Source: an uncultured Verrucomicrobia subdivision 3 bacterium
GTDB lineage: Bacteria; Verrucomicrobiota; Verrucomicrobiia; Limisphaerales; UBA11358
Direction: 5' to 3'
Assembly: GCA_903895255.1 (NCBI GenBank)
Contig: CAITTG010000134.1
Span: 1 to 47,745, forward strand
DNA: 47,745 nucleotides
Shown here: positions 41,218-47,745 of the stretch, piece after piece
How the letters are laid out: each line of letters begins with the position of its first letter
Position numbering within the stretch: position 1 is the stretch's first letter
Program-made: the position numbers and the translations under genes
Notes under the pieces: generated by a model
Databases searched by the model: none
Seen by the model: only the letters and a program-made list of their open reading frames with translations
What the model was told of the DNA's origin: nothing

Positions 41218-43515
41218 CTAAAATCTCGCTGTCAAACCAAAGCGCACCTGAATGGGTTCCTCCGGATGAAAAACATTCTGGAAGTAAGCGATGCCCGCCG
41301 GGGTGGATCGGGAATTGTACGCGTAATCCACGTCATGGTCCCGGGTGTCCAGCATATTCAGGATTTCGGTGGAAATGCTCCACGTCTTGTTAAGGCGATA
41401 GCTGGCTTCCCAGTTCAGCACCAACGTGGAGTCCGAGCGATAGATGCCGTCCGAGGTCAGATCGCGCGGGCCAAAGTAACGCAGGCGCAAACTGGAGGAG
41501 AACCCGTTCAGATCATGCAGGGTGAGGCCGGAGGAAATCACCACCCCGACCGCCTCGGGCACGCGGTTGCCGCCCGGCCCCAGCACGGTGGGGTTGTAGG
41601 GATTGAGCGGCGCCGCATCCGCCGTGTCCACCGAAGTAAAGCGGGCGATGGAATCGGCGGCATCCAGGTCCAACGTCAGCTTGGGAGCGAGTTGGTAATA
41701 ATTGCCCACCTCAATGCCGTAGCGGTTGCTGGGCTGTTCCGAGGCGACCGTGCCGCCGGTGTCACCGTCCTGTTGCAGCTCCGATTCGCTATAAAGATAC
41801 CAGACCGACAAGGTGCTTTGCAGATTCGGCACCGCCAGAGTCCTCACCCCAATCTCCGCGCCCTTGGTTTGGATCAAGGCCGGAATTTTTGAGGTGGGTC
41901 CGCCGTAAGGATTGGCCGCCGAAATGGGCTCCTGCGTCTGGGTCGCGCCGCGGCCGTCGTTGCTGTGAAAGCCGAAGCCGCCTTGCAGATAGATTTCGGT
42001 CTTCGCCCATGGGCCGAAAATCAAGCTGGCTTTGGGTTCGGGCAGAACCCGGCTGGCATAGCCCGTGTTGGCGTTGGTGGTGTCACTCACCACATTGAAG
42101 GCGTTCAGGTCGCCGCGCATGGCCAGGACAGTGCGGAAGGTATCCGACCACTGGACTTTGTTTTCATAATAAATTCCGACCTGGGTGTCCAATATTTGAT
42201 TCACGTCGGTGTCGGCGGGGAGCACCGGGAACGGACCGGGATTGAGCGTGGGGAGGTACGTGTCCAGTTTGTCGGTGCGCTGTCGATCATAAGTCTGATA
42301 CAAGCCGTTCTGGATGTAGTCCACGCGGGTTTGCACGCCAAAGGTGTTTACCACGTCGTGGTCGAACCAGGTGTTGAAGAACGCATGGCTGGCATCCTCG
42401 CCGCCCACATAGCGGGTGTCCTGTTGTTCAAACTGGTCGCCGAGGCTGCGATCGGTTAGGTAATAGGTGAAGTCGGAAAACAAATCCAGATAGTAGTAGA
42501 AACCATAGACCACCACTTTGGTGGCCGAATTCTCGTCCTCGGTGTGCAGTTCGGCCTGCAAGCTGTAGCGGGCCGAGTTGCCGCCATCGGTGGGATTGAC
42601 GGCACCAAAAAAATTCGTGGCGGCAAAGGTGGCGGGGATCTGGTCGGTCGAATTCCATTCGCCATGGTAGGCGTGCGCGGTGGTGCTCCAACCATGAACC
42701 TCATCCCCCTGGCTGTAGGTGGTGATCCCATTGAATTTCCAGTAATTATCCGGGTTCACCCACGGGCCATCGTCGTGGGAAGCTTCGCCGCCGTAAAGCA
42801 GGTTGCCGTCACCCAGTTTCTGGGAAACCCCAAACACTCCACGATAATAACCATACATGCCGGCTTGCAGGGTGACAAAATCATCCGGCAGGACTTTGAA
42901 AAATTGCAGATGCCCCGCCCCGGCGGATCCGTAATTACCCACATCCGCGTAATAGGGTCCCTTTTCATAATCCACTTTTTCCACGAATTCCGGGATCACC
43001 ACGTTCATGTCCGAGTACCCCTCGCCATGGGCGTGCGTCGGCAAGTTGAGGGGCATACCGTCCAAAAAGGTGGCAAAGTCCGTGCCGTGATCCAGATTGA
43101 ACCCGCGCAGAAAGTATTGGTTGGCCTTCCCGCCGCCCGCATGCTGGGTGATGATCACGCCCGGAATGGTCTCCATGATTTCCCCGCTGCGCAGAATCGG
43201 CCGGTCCGCCAGTTGCGCCTGCCCGGTGGTGCCCTGGGAGGCGGAATCGGAGATGCGCAGCAGGCTGTCCTGCCGGCCGGTCACGGTCATGCCCGGCAGT
43301 TGGGTAACGTGATTGGTGGCCGCCGCCGCCGCCCCCGGCGGATGATTCGTTTGGGCCGTGCCCGAAGTCAGCACGAGCAGGAGCAGCCCGAGCGCAACGA
43401 ACACGCGACCCGGACCGCGCACCGGAATTCGCGGGAAATTCGAGGAGCCAGCCGACCGGCCAGCAACGGGAGACTTTATTATTCCCAATCCCGCACCCAT
43501 CAGGAAGGTTTGCAT
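41218..43515 (-). CDS. TonB-dependent outer-membrane receptor
   Basis: The 765-residue protein has a long basic n-region and then a signal helix ('FVALGLLLLVLTSGTAQ', about 39-55); an internal GTG (residue 32) could be the true start. The plug domain has 'LPGMTVTGRQDSLLRISDSA' (TonB-box region), 'RSGEIMETIPGVIITQHAGG', 'YFLRGFNLDHGTDFATFLDG' and 'VDYEKGPYYADVGNYGSAGA'. A 22-strand-type barrel ends in Phe ('LTARF'). The 'HAHGEGYSDMN' plug variant defines a subgroup whose ligand I do not know. It heads the tonB-exbB-exbD locus. Confidence 0.92.
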   Translation of the reverse strand: MQTFLMGAGLGIIKSPVAGRSAGSSNFPRIPVRGPGRVFVALGLLLLVLTSGTAQTNHPPGAAAAATNHVTQLPGMTVTGRQDSLLRISDSASQGTTGQAQLADRPILRSGEIMETIPGVIITQHAGGGKANQYFLRGFNLDHGTDFATFLDGMPLNLPTHAHGEGYSDMNVVIPEFVEKVDYEKGPYYADVGNYGSAGAGHLQFFKVLPDDFVTLQAGMYGYYRGVFGVSQKLGDGNLLYGGEASHDDGPWVNPDNYWKFNGITTYSQGDEVHGWSTTAHAYHGEWNSTDQIPATFAATNFFGAVNPTDGGNSARYSLQAELHTEDENSATKVVVYGFYYYLDLFSDFTYYLTDRSLGDQFEQQDTRYVGGEDASHAFFNTWFDHDVVNTFGVQTRVDYIQNGLYQTYDRQRTDKLDTYLPTLNPGPFPVLPADTDVNQILDTQVGIYYENKVQWSDTFRTVLAMRGDLNAFNVVSDTTNANTGYASRVLPEPKASLIFGPWAKTEIYLQGGFGFHSNDGRGATQTQEPISAANPYGGPTSKIPALIQTKGAEIGVRTLAVPNLQSTLSVWYLYSESELQQDGDTGGTVASEQPSNRYGIEVGNYYQLAPKLTLDLDAADSIARFTSVDTADAAPLNPYNPTVLGPGGNRVPEAVGVVISSGLTLHDLNGFSSSLRLRYFGPRDLTSDGIYRSDSTLVLNWEASYRLNKTWSISTEILNMLDTRDHDVDYAYNSRSTPAGIAYFQNVFHPEEPIQVRFGLTARF

Positions 43516-43833
43516 AATGGTATTACGATTTTACTAAATAGTGTTACTGCCGCCCGCCCTCGTCAAATATTATTGAGCAGGGGCTTCTGAGCATGGATTA
43601 CGTTCGGAAGCCAGGGTTTGGATGCAATCATTATCATCGCGCTGGCAGCACAAGTTCATGCCGCCCCCACCCCCCCGCAAGCGGACACTGCCGAGGAAGT
43701 GACTTTCCAAAATCGTTCCATTGCCCGACGGGGAGACGCAAACGGACGCACGTGGGCGGGGCAAGCCGCCGCAGGAGGAGGCCGGAGGAAGCCGCGATGG
43801 TTGCAATCGACCCCGCCTCGGTTAGAATGGCAT
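43516..43833. other. Divergent intergenic region between the TonB receptor and a lipoprotein gene
   Basis: These 318 bases contain no convincing gene. They should hold promoters for both neighbours. No cobalamin riboswitch boxes were recognised. A stretch ATCATTATCATC at 43627-43638 resembles one half of a Fur box, and a C/G-run region follows (43669-43680). Confidence 0.45.
43627..43638. promoter_or_regulatory. Possible Fur-like half-site upstream of the TonB receptor
   Basis: GATGATAATGAT on the minus strand matches the repeating GATAAT units of the ferric-uptake-regulator box over about nine bases; the other half is poor. It lies about 110 bases before the receptor start. Weak evidence only. 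Confidence 0.2.
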
Positions 43834-44217
43834 ATGGACATGACGTTTGCGGGTTTTCGATTGAGGCGGCTGGCCGCCGGAATGGCCGGTCTGGTGCTGT
43901 TGCTGACCGGGTGTGCCACGAACAAAGTGGACTGGGCGGCGCGCGTGGGGCATTACACCTACGACCAGGCCATCATCGAGCTGGGTCCGCCCAACAAATC
44001 CGCCAAGCTGACCGATGGCACGGAGGTGGCCGACTGGCTCACCCAGCGCGGGCAGACCATTATCAGCCCGGGCGGGCCGGTCTATTATCCTTACGCGGGC
44101 GGATGGGTCGGCCCCGGGGCACCCAACATGGTGGCCATCAACACCCCGAATTATTATTTACGTCTCACCTTTGACCCGGCGGGCGTTTTGAAGTCGTGGA
44201 AAACGATTCAGCAATAA
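43834..44217 (+). CDS. Small lipoprotein
   Basis: I use the ATG at 43834 (127 residues; 43840 is also possible), because a lipoprotein signal follows ('FRLRRLAAGMAGLVLLLTGC', lipobox LTGC); an ORF from 43618 only adds low-complexity sequence. The mature part has 'YTYDQAIIELGPPNKSAKLT' and 'DGTEVADWLTQRGQ', a pattern seen in small SmpA/OmlA-like lipoproteins that respond to envelope state, but the match is weak. Cellular site: outer or inner membrane, periplasmic face. Confidence 0.78.
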   Translation: MDMTFAGFRLRRLAAGMAGLVLLLTGCATNKVDWAARVGHYTYDQAIIELGPPNKSAKLTDGTEVADWLTQRGQTIISPGGPVYYPYAGGWVGPGAPNMVAINTPNYYLRLTFDPAGVLKSWKTIQQ

Positions 44218-44259
44218 AATCCGCTCGCCCCGGCGGCGGGTCCGTGCTTTACTGAGCAC

Positions 44260-44583
44260 GTGAGTGTTGACCTGGGCATCTGGAGCAAACTGACGCAATT
44301 AGCCGTCGGTCTGGTGGTGCTTGCCGTCCTGCTGCTCATCTTCATGTGCTACAAGCCGTTGATTGAGGAAAACGAGCGCATGCGCCGCGAAATTCTCAAG
44401 CTGGATGCGGAAGTTCAGAACCAGGAAAAAATCTCCGCCGACCTGGCCAGCCAGATCAACGTCCTCCGAAACGACCCCAAAACCGTGGAACGCCTGACCC
44501 GCGAAAAGCTCGGCTACGCCCGGCCGGACGAGACGGTGATCTACTTTGAAGCCCCCACGACCAACCTCGCCAACGGGCGATAA
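44260..44583 (+). CDS. ftsB: FtsB/DivIC-type septum protein
   Basis: The 107-residue protein starts at GTG. One membrane helix (about 9-30) is followed by a coiled coil ('EENERMRREILKLDAEVQNQ', about 37-75) and the family end 'DPKTVERLTREKLGYARPDE'. These are the features of FtsB/DivIC, which bridges FtsL and FtsQ in the divisome. The Ala/Pro-rich tail overlaps the region before the DUF2071 gene. Confidence 0.85.
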   Translation: MSVDLGIWSKLTQLAVGLVVLAVLLLIFMCYKPLIEENERMRREILKLDAEVQNQEKISADLASQINVLRNDPKTVERLTREKLGYARPDETVIYFEAPTTNLANGR

Positions 44584-44587
44584 GGCA

Positions 44588-45331
44588 GTGGCACCCCGAC
44601 CCACACCCCGAGGCCCGGTTTTTCTCACCGCCGAATGGCGCTACCTGGCGATGCTAAACTACACAATCGACCCAGCGGTGCTCGACCCGATGGTTCCCGC
44701 CGGCACGGAACTGGACTTTTTCCAAGAAACCACTTTCATCAGCGTGGTGGGCTTCCAGTTCCGCAATACCCGGGTGCGCGGCGTGGCCATTCCTTATCAC
44801 CGCCATTTCGAGGAGGTAAACCTCCGCTTTTACGTCCGGCGGCGCGGTCCGGAAGGCTGGCGGCGCGGGGTGGTGTTCATCCGGGAACTGGTGCCACGCC
44901 TGGCCATCGCCCTCGTGGCCCGAACCGTTTATAATGAGCCCTACGCGGCCGTGCCGATGAATCATCGTTGGTCCCCTTCCCCGGCTCCCGGGCAACGGCA
45001 CTCCGCCGCCTACGGCTGGAAATGGCGGCAGACGTGGAATGAAATGACGGTTGATGTGCGGGGCGAACCCCAGCCAATGGTGCCCGGCTCTGAGGCGGAA
45101 TTCATTGCGGAACATTATTGGGGTTACACCGCCCAGCGGGACGGTTCGACCTTGGAGTATCAGGTGGAACATCCCCCGTGGCGGGTCTGGCCGGCGGAAG
45201 CGGCCACGTTGACCGGGGACCTGAAGGCTTGCTACGGTGAGCCACTGGCGCGGTATTTGGGGGCGGCGCCGGCTTCGGCGTTTTTGGCGGAAGGCTCGGC
45301 GGTGCAGGTATATGGAGGAGTGCGGATGTAG
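44588..45331 (+). CDS. DUF2071 (YqjF-like) protein
   Basis: I prefer the GTG at 44588 (247 residues), which lies five bases after the ftsB stop and gives 'VAPRPTPRGPVFLTAEWRYL'; an ATG at 44546 would overlap ftsB by 38 bases. The family core is clear: 'FLTAEWRYLAMLNYTIDP', 'VPAGTELDFFQETTFISVVG', 'HFEEVNLRFYVRR', 'VVFIRELVPRLAIALVAR' and 'EHYWGYTAQRDGSTLEYQVE'. DUF2071 proteins are acetoacetate-decarboxylase-like in fold and have no settled function. Confidence 0.88.
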   Translation: MAPRPTPRGPVFLTAEWRYLAMLNYTIDPAVLDPMVPAGTELDFFQETTFISVVGFQFRNTRVRGVAIPYHRHFEEVNLRFYVRRRGPEGWRRGVVFIRELVPRLAIALVARTVYNEPYAAVPMNHRWSPSPAPGQRHSAAYGWKWRQTWNEMTVDVRGEPQPMVPGSEAEFIAEHYWGYTAQRDGSTLEYQVEHPPWRVWPAEAATLTGDLKACYGEPLARYLGAAPASAFLAEGSAVQVYGGVRM

Positions 45332-45388
45332 CGGTTTGCCGCGTCCCAAACAAAAATTCTATTTTCCAAGTTGACAGAGATGTATTAT

Positions 45389-45405
45389 GGGGACAATTTG
45401 TCCCC
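45389..45405. promoter_or_regulatory. Perfect palindrome abutting the higB start codon
   Basis: GGGGACAATTTGTCCCC has 8-base arms around a central T, and the ATG of higB follows directly at 45406. TGTATTAT (45381-45388), a possible extended -10 box, lies directly before it. This is the expected place for a HigA operator; binding is inferred. Confidence 0.6.
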
Positions 45406-45714
45406 ATGCGGATAATCGCCGAGGGAACCATCCGGCAGTGGGCGGCAGACCATGCCCGCGCCGCCGCCTCCTTGCGGCAATGGGTCAAAGTGGTGCGCCC
45501 GGTGCGCTGGGCTTCATTCGCGGAGATGCGCCGAACGTTTCCGTCCGCCGACTTGGTGCTGGTGAGGAGTGGAAGGAAGGTGGCCGTTTTCAACGTGGGC
45601 GGCAATGAGTTTCGCCTGGTCTGCGGGGTTCACTTCAACACCGGGATGGTGTTTGCCCTGCGGTTCATGTCGCATGCCGAATACAGTAAAAACAAGTGGA
45701 AGAATGAATTATGA
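45406..45714 (+). CDS. higB: HigB-family toxin
   Basis: The 102-residue basic protein matches the HigB mRNA-interferase family: 'MRIIAEGTIRQWAADH', 'SLRQWVKVVRPVRWASFAEM', 'VFNVGGNEFRLVCGVHFNTG' and 'FALRFMSHAEYSKN'. HigB cuts mRNA on the ribosome. As usual for higBA the toxin comes first, and it overlaps higA by four bases. The palindrome before the ATG leaves no room for a normal Shine-Dalgarno sequence. Confidence 0.9.
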   Translation: MRIIAEGTIRQWAADHARAAASLRQWVKVVRPVRWASFAEMRRTFPSADLVLVRSGRKVAVFNVGGNEFRLVCGVHFNTGMVFALRFMSHAEYSKNKWKNEL

Positions 45715-46148
45715 AAACCGTGCTTTCAAAAATCGCGAGTCCCGTTTCCTTTGCGGAGATGCCCAAGGATTACGCCGCGCTGTGCCTCCGTTATGTGCCC
45801 CGGCCACTGCATGACGCCACTGATTATGCCGCCGCCTGCCAGGCCATTGAACCGCTGATTGGTTTCGAGGAGCGCTTGAATGCGGATCAGGCGGACTATC
45901 TGGAGGCGGTGAGTTCGTTCATTGAAGCCCATGACCGGGTGAGGGTGAAATGGCCCAAAAGCTCACCGGCGGAAACGCTCAAATTTCTGCTGGACCAGCA
46001 CGACCTTTCGGCCGCGGATCTCGCACGGATTTTGGGCTGCGACCGCTCCCTGGGCCCGAAACTGCTGCGCGGCGAGCGCCGGTTGACGGTGGATCATATC
46101 CGCATCCTGGCGCGGCATTTTCAGGTTGATCCGGGTGTGCTGGTGTGA
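45711..46148 (+). CDS. higA: HigA-family antitoxin with helix-turn-helix
   Basis: The 145-residue protein has an N-terminal helical part that should bind HigB ('YAAACQAIEPLIGFEERLNA', 'QADYLEAVSSFIEAHD') and a C-terminal XRE helix-turn-helix ('LKFLLDQHDLSAADLARILG', 'CDRSLGPKLLRGERRLTVDH', 'IRILARHFQVDPGVLV'). It neutralises HigB and represses the operon, most likely at 45389-45405. Confidence 0.92.
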   Translation: MKTVLSKIASPVSFAEMPKDYAALCLRYVPRPLHDATDYAAACQAIEPLIGFEERLNADQADYLEAVSSFIEAHDRVRVKWPKSSPAETLKFLLDQHDLSAADLARILGCDRSLGPKLLRGERRLTVDHIRILARHFQVDPGVLV

Positions 46149-46235
46149 ATTGCGCCGCGAAATTCCCGAGTTGATTTTTATAATTAAAGACAGTGTGAAA
46201 AAGAGACATATATCCATCTATTATCTGACACGCCG

Positions 46236-46652
46236 TTAAGAACCAATCTTACTCTTGATTCCCTCATAAATTTCGGCGGGATTTTTCGGGGCAAAGAAAA
46301 GATATTGGAACGGATTCGGGTTCTTGAATTTGACCACCAAAACTTCCCCGAAAAAATTTGGCGGCACGCGATTTGTATTCATCCCATACCTTAAAAACAT
46401 GGCCAAAAACGCGACCTTAAAATAAGGGCTCAGCTCAACTGAGTCTATTTCATCGAATGCTTTCCTCCTTGTACCGGTGAATAAAAACCCAAGGTATTCT
46501 ATTCCGCCTTCGGTCAAAACAATCCCATTTTTGTAGACCCGCTCGTGCCCAACAGTTCGATAATAATATCTAGTCAAGGCAACCAACCCCAAAGCCACCA
46601 AAGTTGGGACTGCAACTACCAACAAAAATATTAATGGTACTGGAATGTCCAT
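46236..46652 (-). CDS. Single-helix membrane protein of unknown function
   Basis: The 138-residue protein has one N-terminal membrane helix (about 5-28, 'PLIFLLVVAVPTLVALGLVA') and then a soluble beta-rich domain with 'YKNGIVLTEGGIEYLGFLFT' and 'RRKAFDEIDSVELSPYFK', somewhat like a bacterial PH-type domain. No named family is recognised. Its base composition is visibly more AT-rich than its neighbours, so it may have been acquired. It is convergent with higA. Confidence 0.7.
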   Translation of the reverse strand: MDIPVPLIFLLVVAVPTLVALGLVALTRYYYRTVGHERVYKNGIVLTEGGIEYLGFLFTGTRRKAFDEIDSVELSPYFKVAFLAMFLRYGMNTNRVPPNFFGEVLVVKFKNPNPFQYLFFAPKNPAEIYEGIKSKIGS

Positions 46653-46727
46653 GCGGGTTTTGTATTTAACCCCCAGGCACTTGTCAAACTTGGTTTATGA
46701 TTTAAATATTGGAGTTTATTGAGTCTT

Positions 46728-47744
46728 CTATTTTGCGCCCTGCCTCGTAATCTTCAACCGCGCCACGCGCGGGCCGTCCATCTCCTCCACCACCAACTGG
46801 CACAGGCCCACCGTTAACGTGTCGCCGGTCTTCGGAAAGCCGCCGAGCTTTTGCGTCAGCCAGCCGCTGGCGGTGGCGACGGTCTCATCGTGGTCCAGCC
46901 CGCCCAGAATTTTTTCCAGCTCATGCAGGGGCAGCGTGCCGGAGCTTTCCCAGCAGTTTTCCCCCAGGGCGGTGAGCTCGGGCTTTTCCTGGTCGAACTC
47001 GTCCTGAATCTGGCCCACCAGCTCTTCAATGACATTTTCCAGGGTCACCACGCCGAGCGTGCCGCCGTATTCATCCACCACCACGGCGAAATGCAGTTTG
47101 CGGTCCAGGAAGCGCTGGAGCAAGGGCTCGAGCCGCGCGGTTTCGGGCACGTAAATCAATTTGCGCGCGGCGGGCAGCAAATCCTGGGCGATCCGCGCCT
47201 TGTGCCGCCAGGCGAACAGGTCCTTGATGTGGATGACCCCCAGCGTCCGGTCCAGGTCGCCGTTTTCACAAATGGGAAAGCGCGAGTACCGCGTGCGCTC
47301 GGCGATCTGGAGGCATTCCTCCAGCGTGGCCTCGGTGTTTAACACGGTTAGCTCGTGGCGCGGCCGCATGACCTCCCGCACCACGCGCCGCCGCAGGTCC
47401 AGCGCGTTCAGCACCAGGTTATGCCCGCCCCGCGAGGTCTGCGCCGAGGCGATCACCAGCCGCAATTCCTCCTCCGAATGCAAGCCTTCCGTGTGCCCGT
47501 CCGGCTCGATGCCAATGCGCTGCAAGAGCCAGCGCGCGGCGAAATTCAGCATCCGGTTGAACGGGTACAAGGCGAGGTAAAAGAAGTTCAGCGGGCGCGA
47601 CGCCAGCAGGGCCACCGACAGCGGCTTTTGAATGGTCAGCCATTTGGGCGCCAGCTCGCCGGCGGTGATGTGTAGAAACGTCAGCGCGGTAAAGCCAAAA
47701 GCGAACGAGATGGAATGGATCCACACGTGCGAGCGCAAGCCCAC
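46728..47744 (-). CDS. CNNM/CorC-type transporter-associated protein (HlyC/CorC family), 5' end beyond the window
   Basis: The visible 338 residues start inside a DUF21/CNNM membrane domain ('GFTALTFLHITAGELAPKWL' and helices to about residue 72); the first codon at the window edge is GTG within the gene, so the N-terminus is missing. Two CBS domains follow ('VMRPRHELTVLNTEATLEEC', 'YSRFPICENGDLDRTLGVIH'; 'FAVVVDEYGGTLGVVTLENV'), then a CorC/HlyC C-terminal domain ('SGTLPLHELEKILGG', 'TASGWLTQKLGGFPKTGDTL'). Members export or regulate Mg2+ and related ions. Confidence 0.92.
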   Translation of the reverse strand: MGLRSHVWIHSISFAFGFTALTFLHITAGELAPKWLTIQKPLSVALLASRPLNFFYLALYPFNRMLNFAARWLLQRIGIEPDGHTEGLHSEEELRLVIASAQTSRGGHNLVLNALDLRRRVVREVMRPRHELTVLNTEATLEECLQIAERTRYSRFPICENGDLDRTLGVIHIKDLFAWRHKARIAQDLLPAARKLIYVPETARLEPLLQRFLDRKLHFAVVVDEYGGTLGVVTLENVIEELVGQIQDEFDQEKPELTALGENCWESSGTLPLHELEKILGGLDHDETVATASGWLTQKLGGFPKTGDTLTVGLCQLVVEEMDGPRVARLKITRQGAK

Positions 47745-47745
47745 C

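Overview
The window is a dense bacterial chromosome segment, GC-rich, with short intergenic gaps and long runs of genes on the minus strand. An alternative complex III operon, a gyrB-gyrA pair, a TonB/ExbB/ExbD set with two ExbD copies, many c-type cytochromes, a secreted heparinase-like lyase and a large SdrD/DUF11 surface protein suggest an aerobic Gram-negative bacterium. The closest fit is Verrucomicrobiota, possibly a Pedosphaera/Limisphaera relative. That placement is inference from gene content, not from a marker phylogeny.

Layout. 1-3169 (minus) is a large secreted repeat protein running off the window edge and interrupted by one in-frame TAG. 3170-4126 is a mostly empty stretch with TTTACCCC repeats and a tRNA-Lys. 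4127-4834 is a YedK/SRAP protein. 4906-15867 (minus) is a ten-gene, fully coupled respiratory operon: actA, B, C, D, E, F, a small membrane-anchored protein, a CcoN-like protein, a CcoO-like cytochrome and a monoheme cytochrome. 15996-20589 holds a ROK sugar kinase and a heparinase II/III-like lyase. 20680-22332 is mnmE and a small gene. 22380-25006 is a cytochrome/porin/cytochrome cluster. 25228-31093 carries housekeeping and envelope genes (TPR protein, mtnA, NiCoT transporter, rsmI, pdxH, DUF481). 31174-36355 is gyrB-gyrA. 36915-37390 is a RelE/ParE-like toxin-antitoxin pair, followed by a CPBP protease. 38343-43515 is a TonB-dependent uptake locus. 43834-45331 is a lipoprotein, an FtsB/DivIC-like protein and a DUF2071 protein. 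45406-46148 is higBA. The right edge holds a small membrane protein and a truncated CNNM/CorC-type protein.

Most unusual is the tail of the respiratory operon. Alternative complex III oxidises quinol and hands electrons to cytochromes. Here it is not followed by a working oxidase but by a CcoN homologue in which all six histidines that bind heme b, heme b3 and CuB are replaced. That protein is paired with a CcoO-like cytochrome carrying an inserted domain that resembles the C-terminal domain of ribosomal protein L7/L12. I read this as a cofactor-free membrane scaffold for cytochrome subunits attached to alternative complex III. The ligand loss is read from the sequence; the function is inference.
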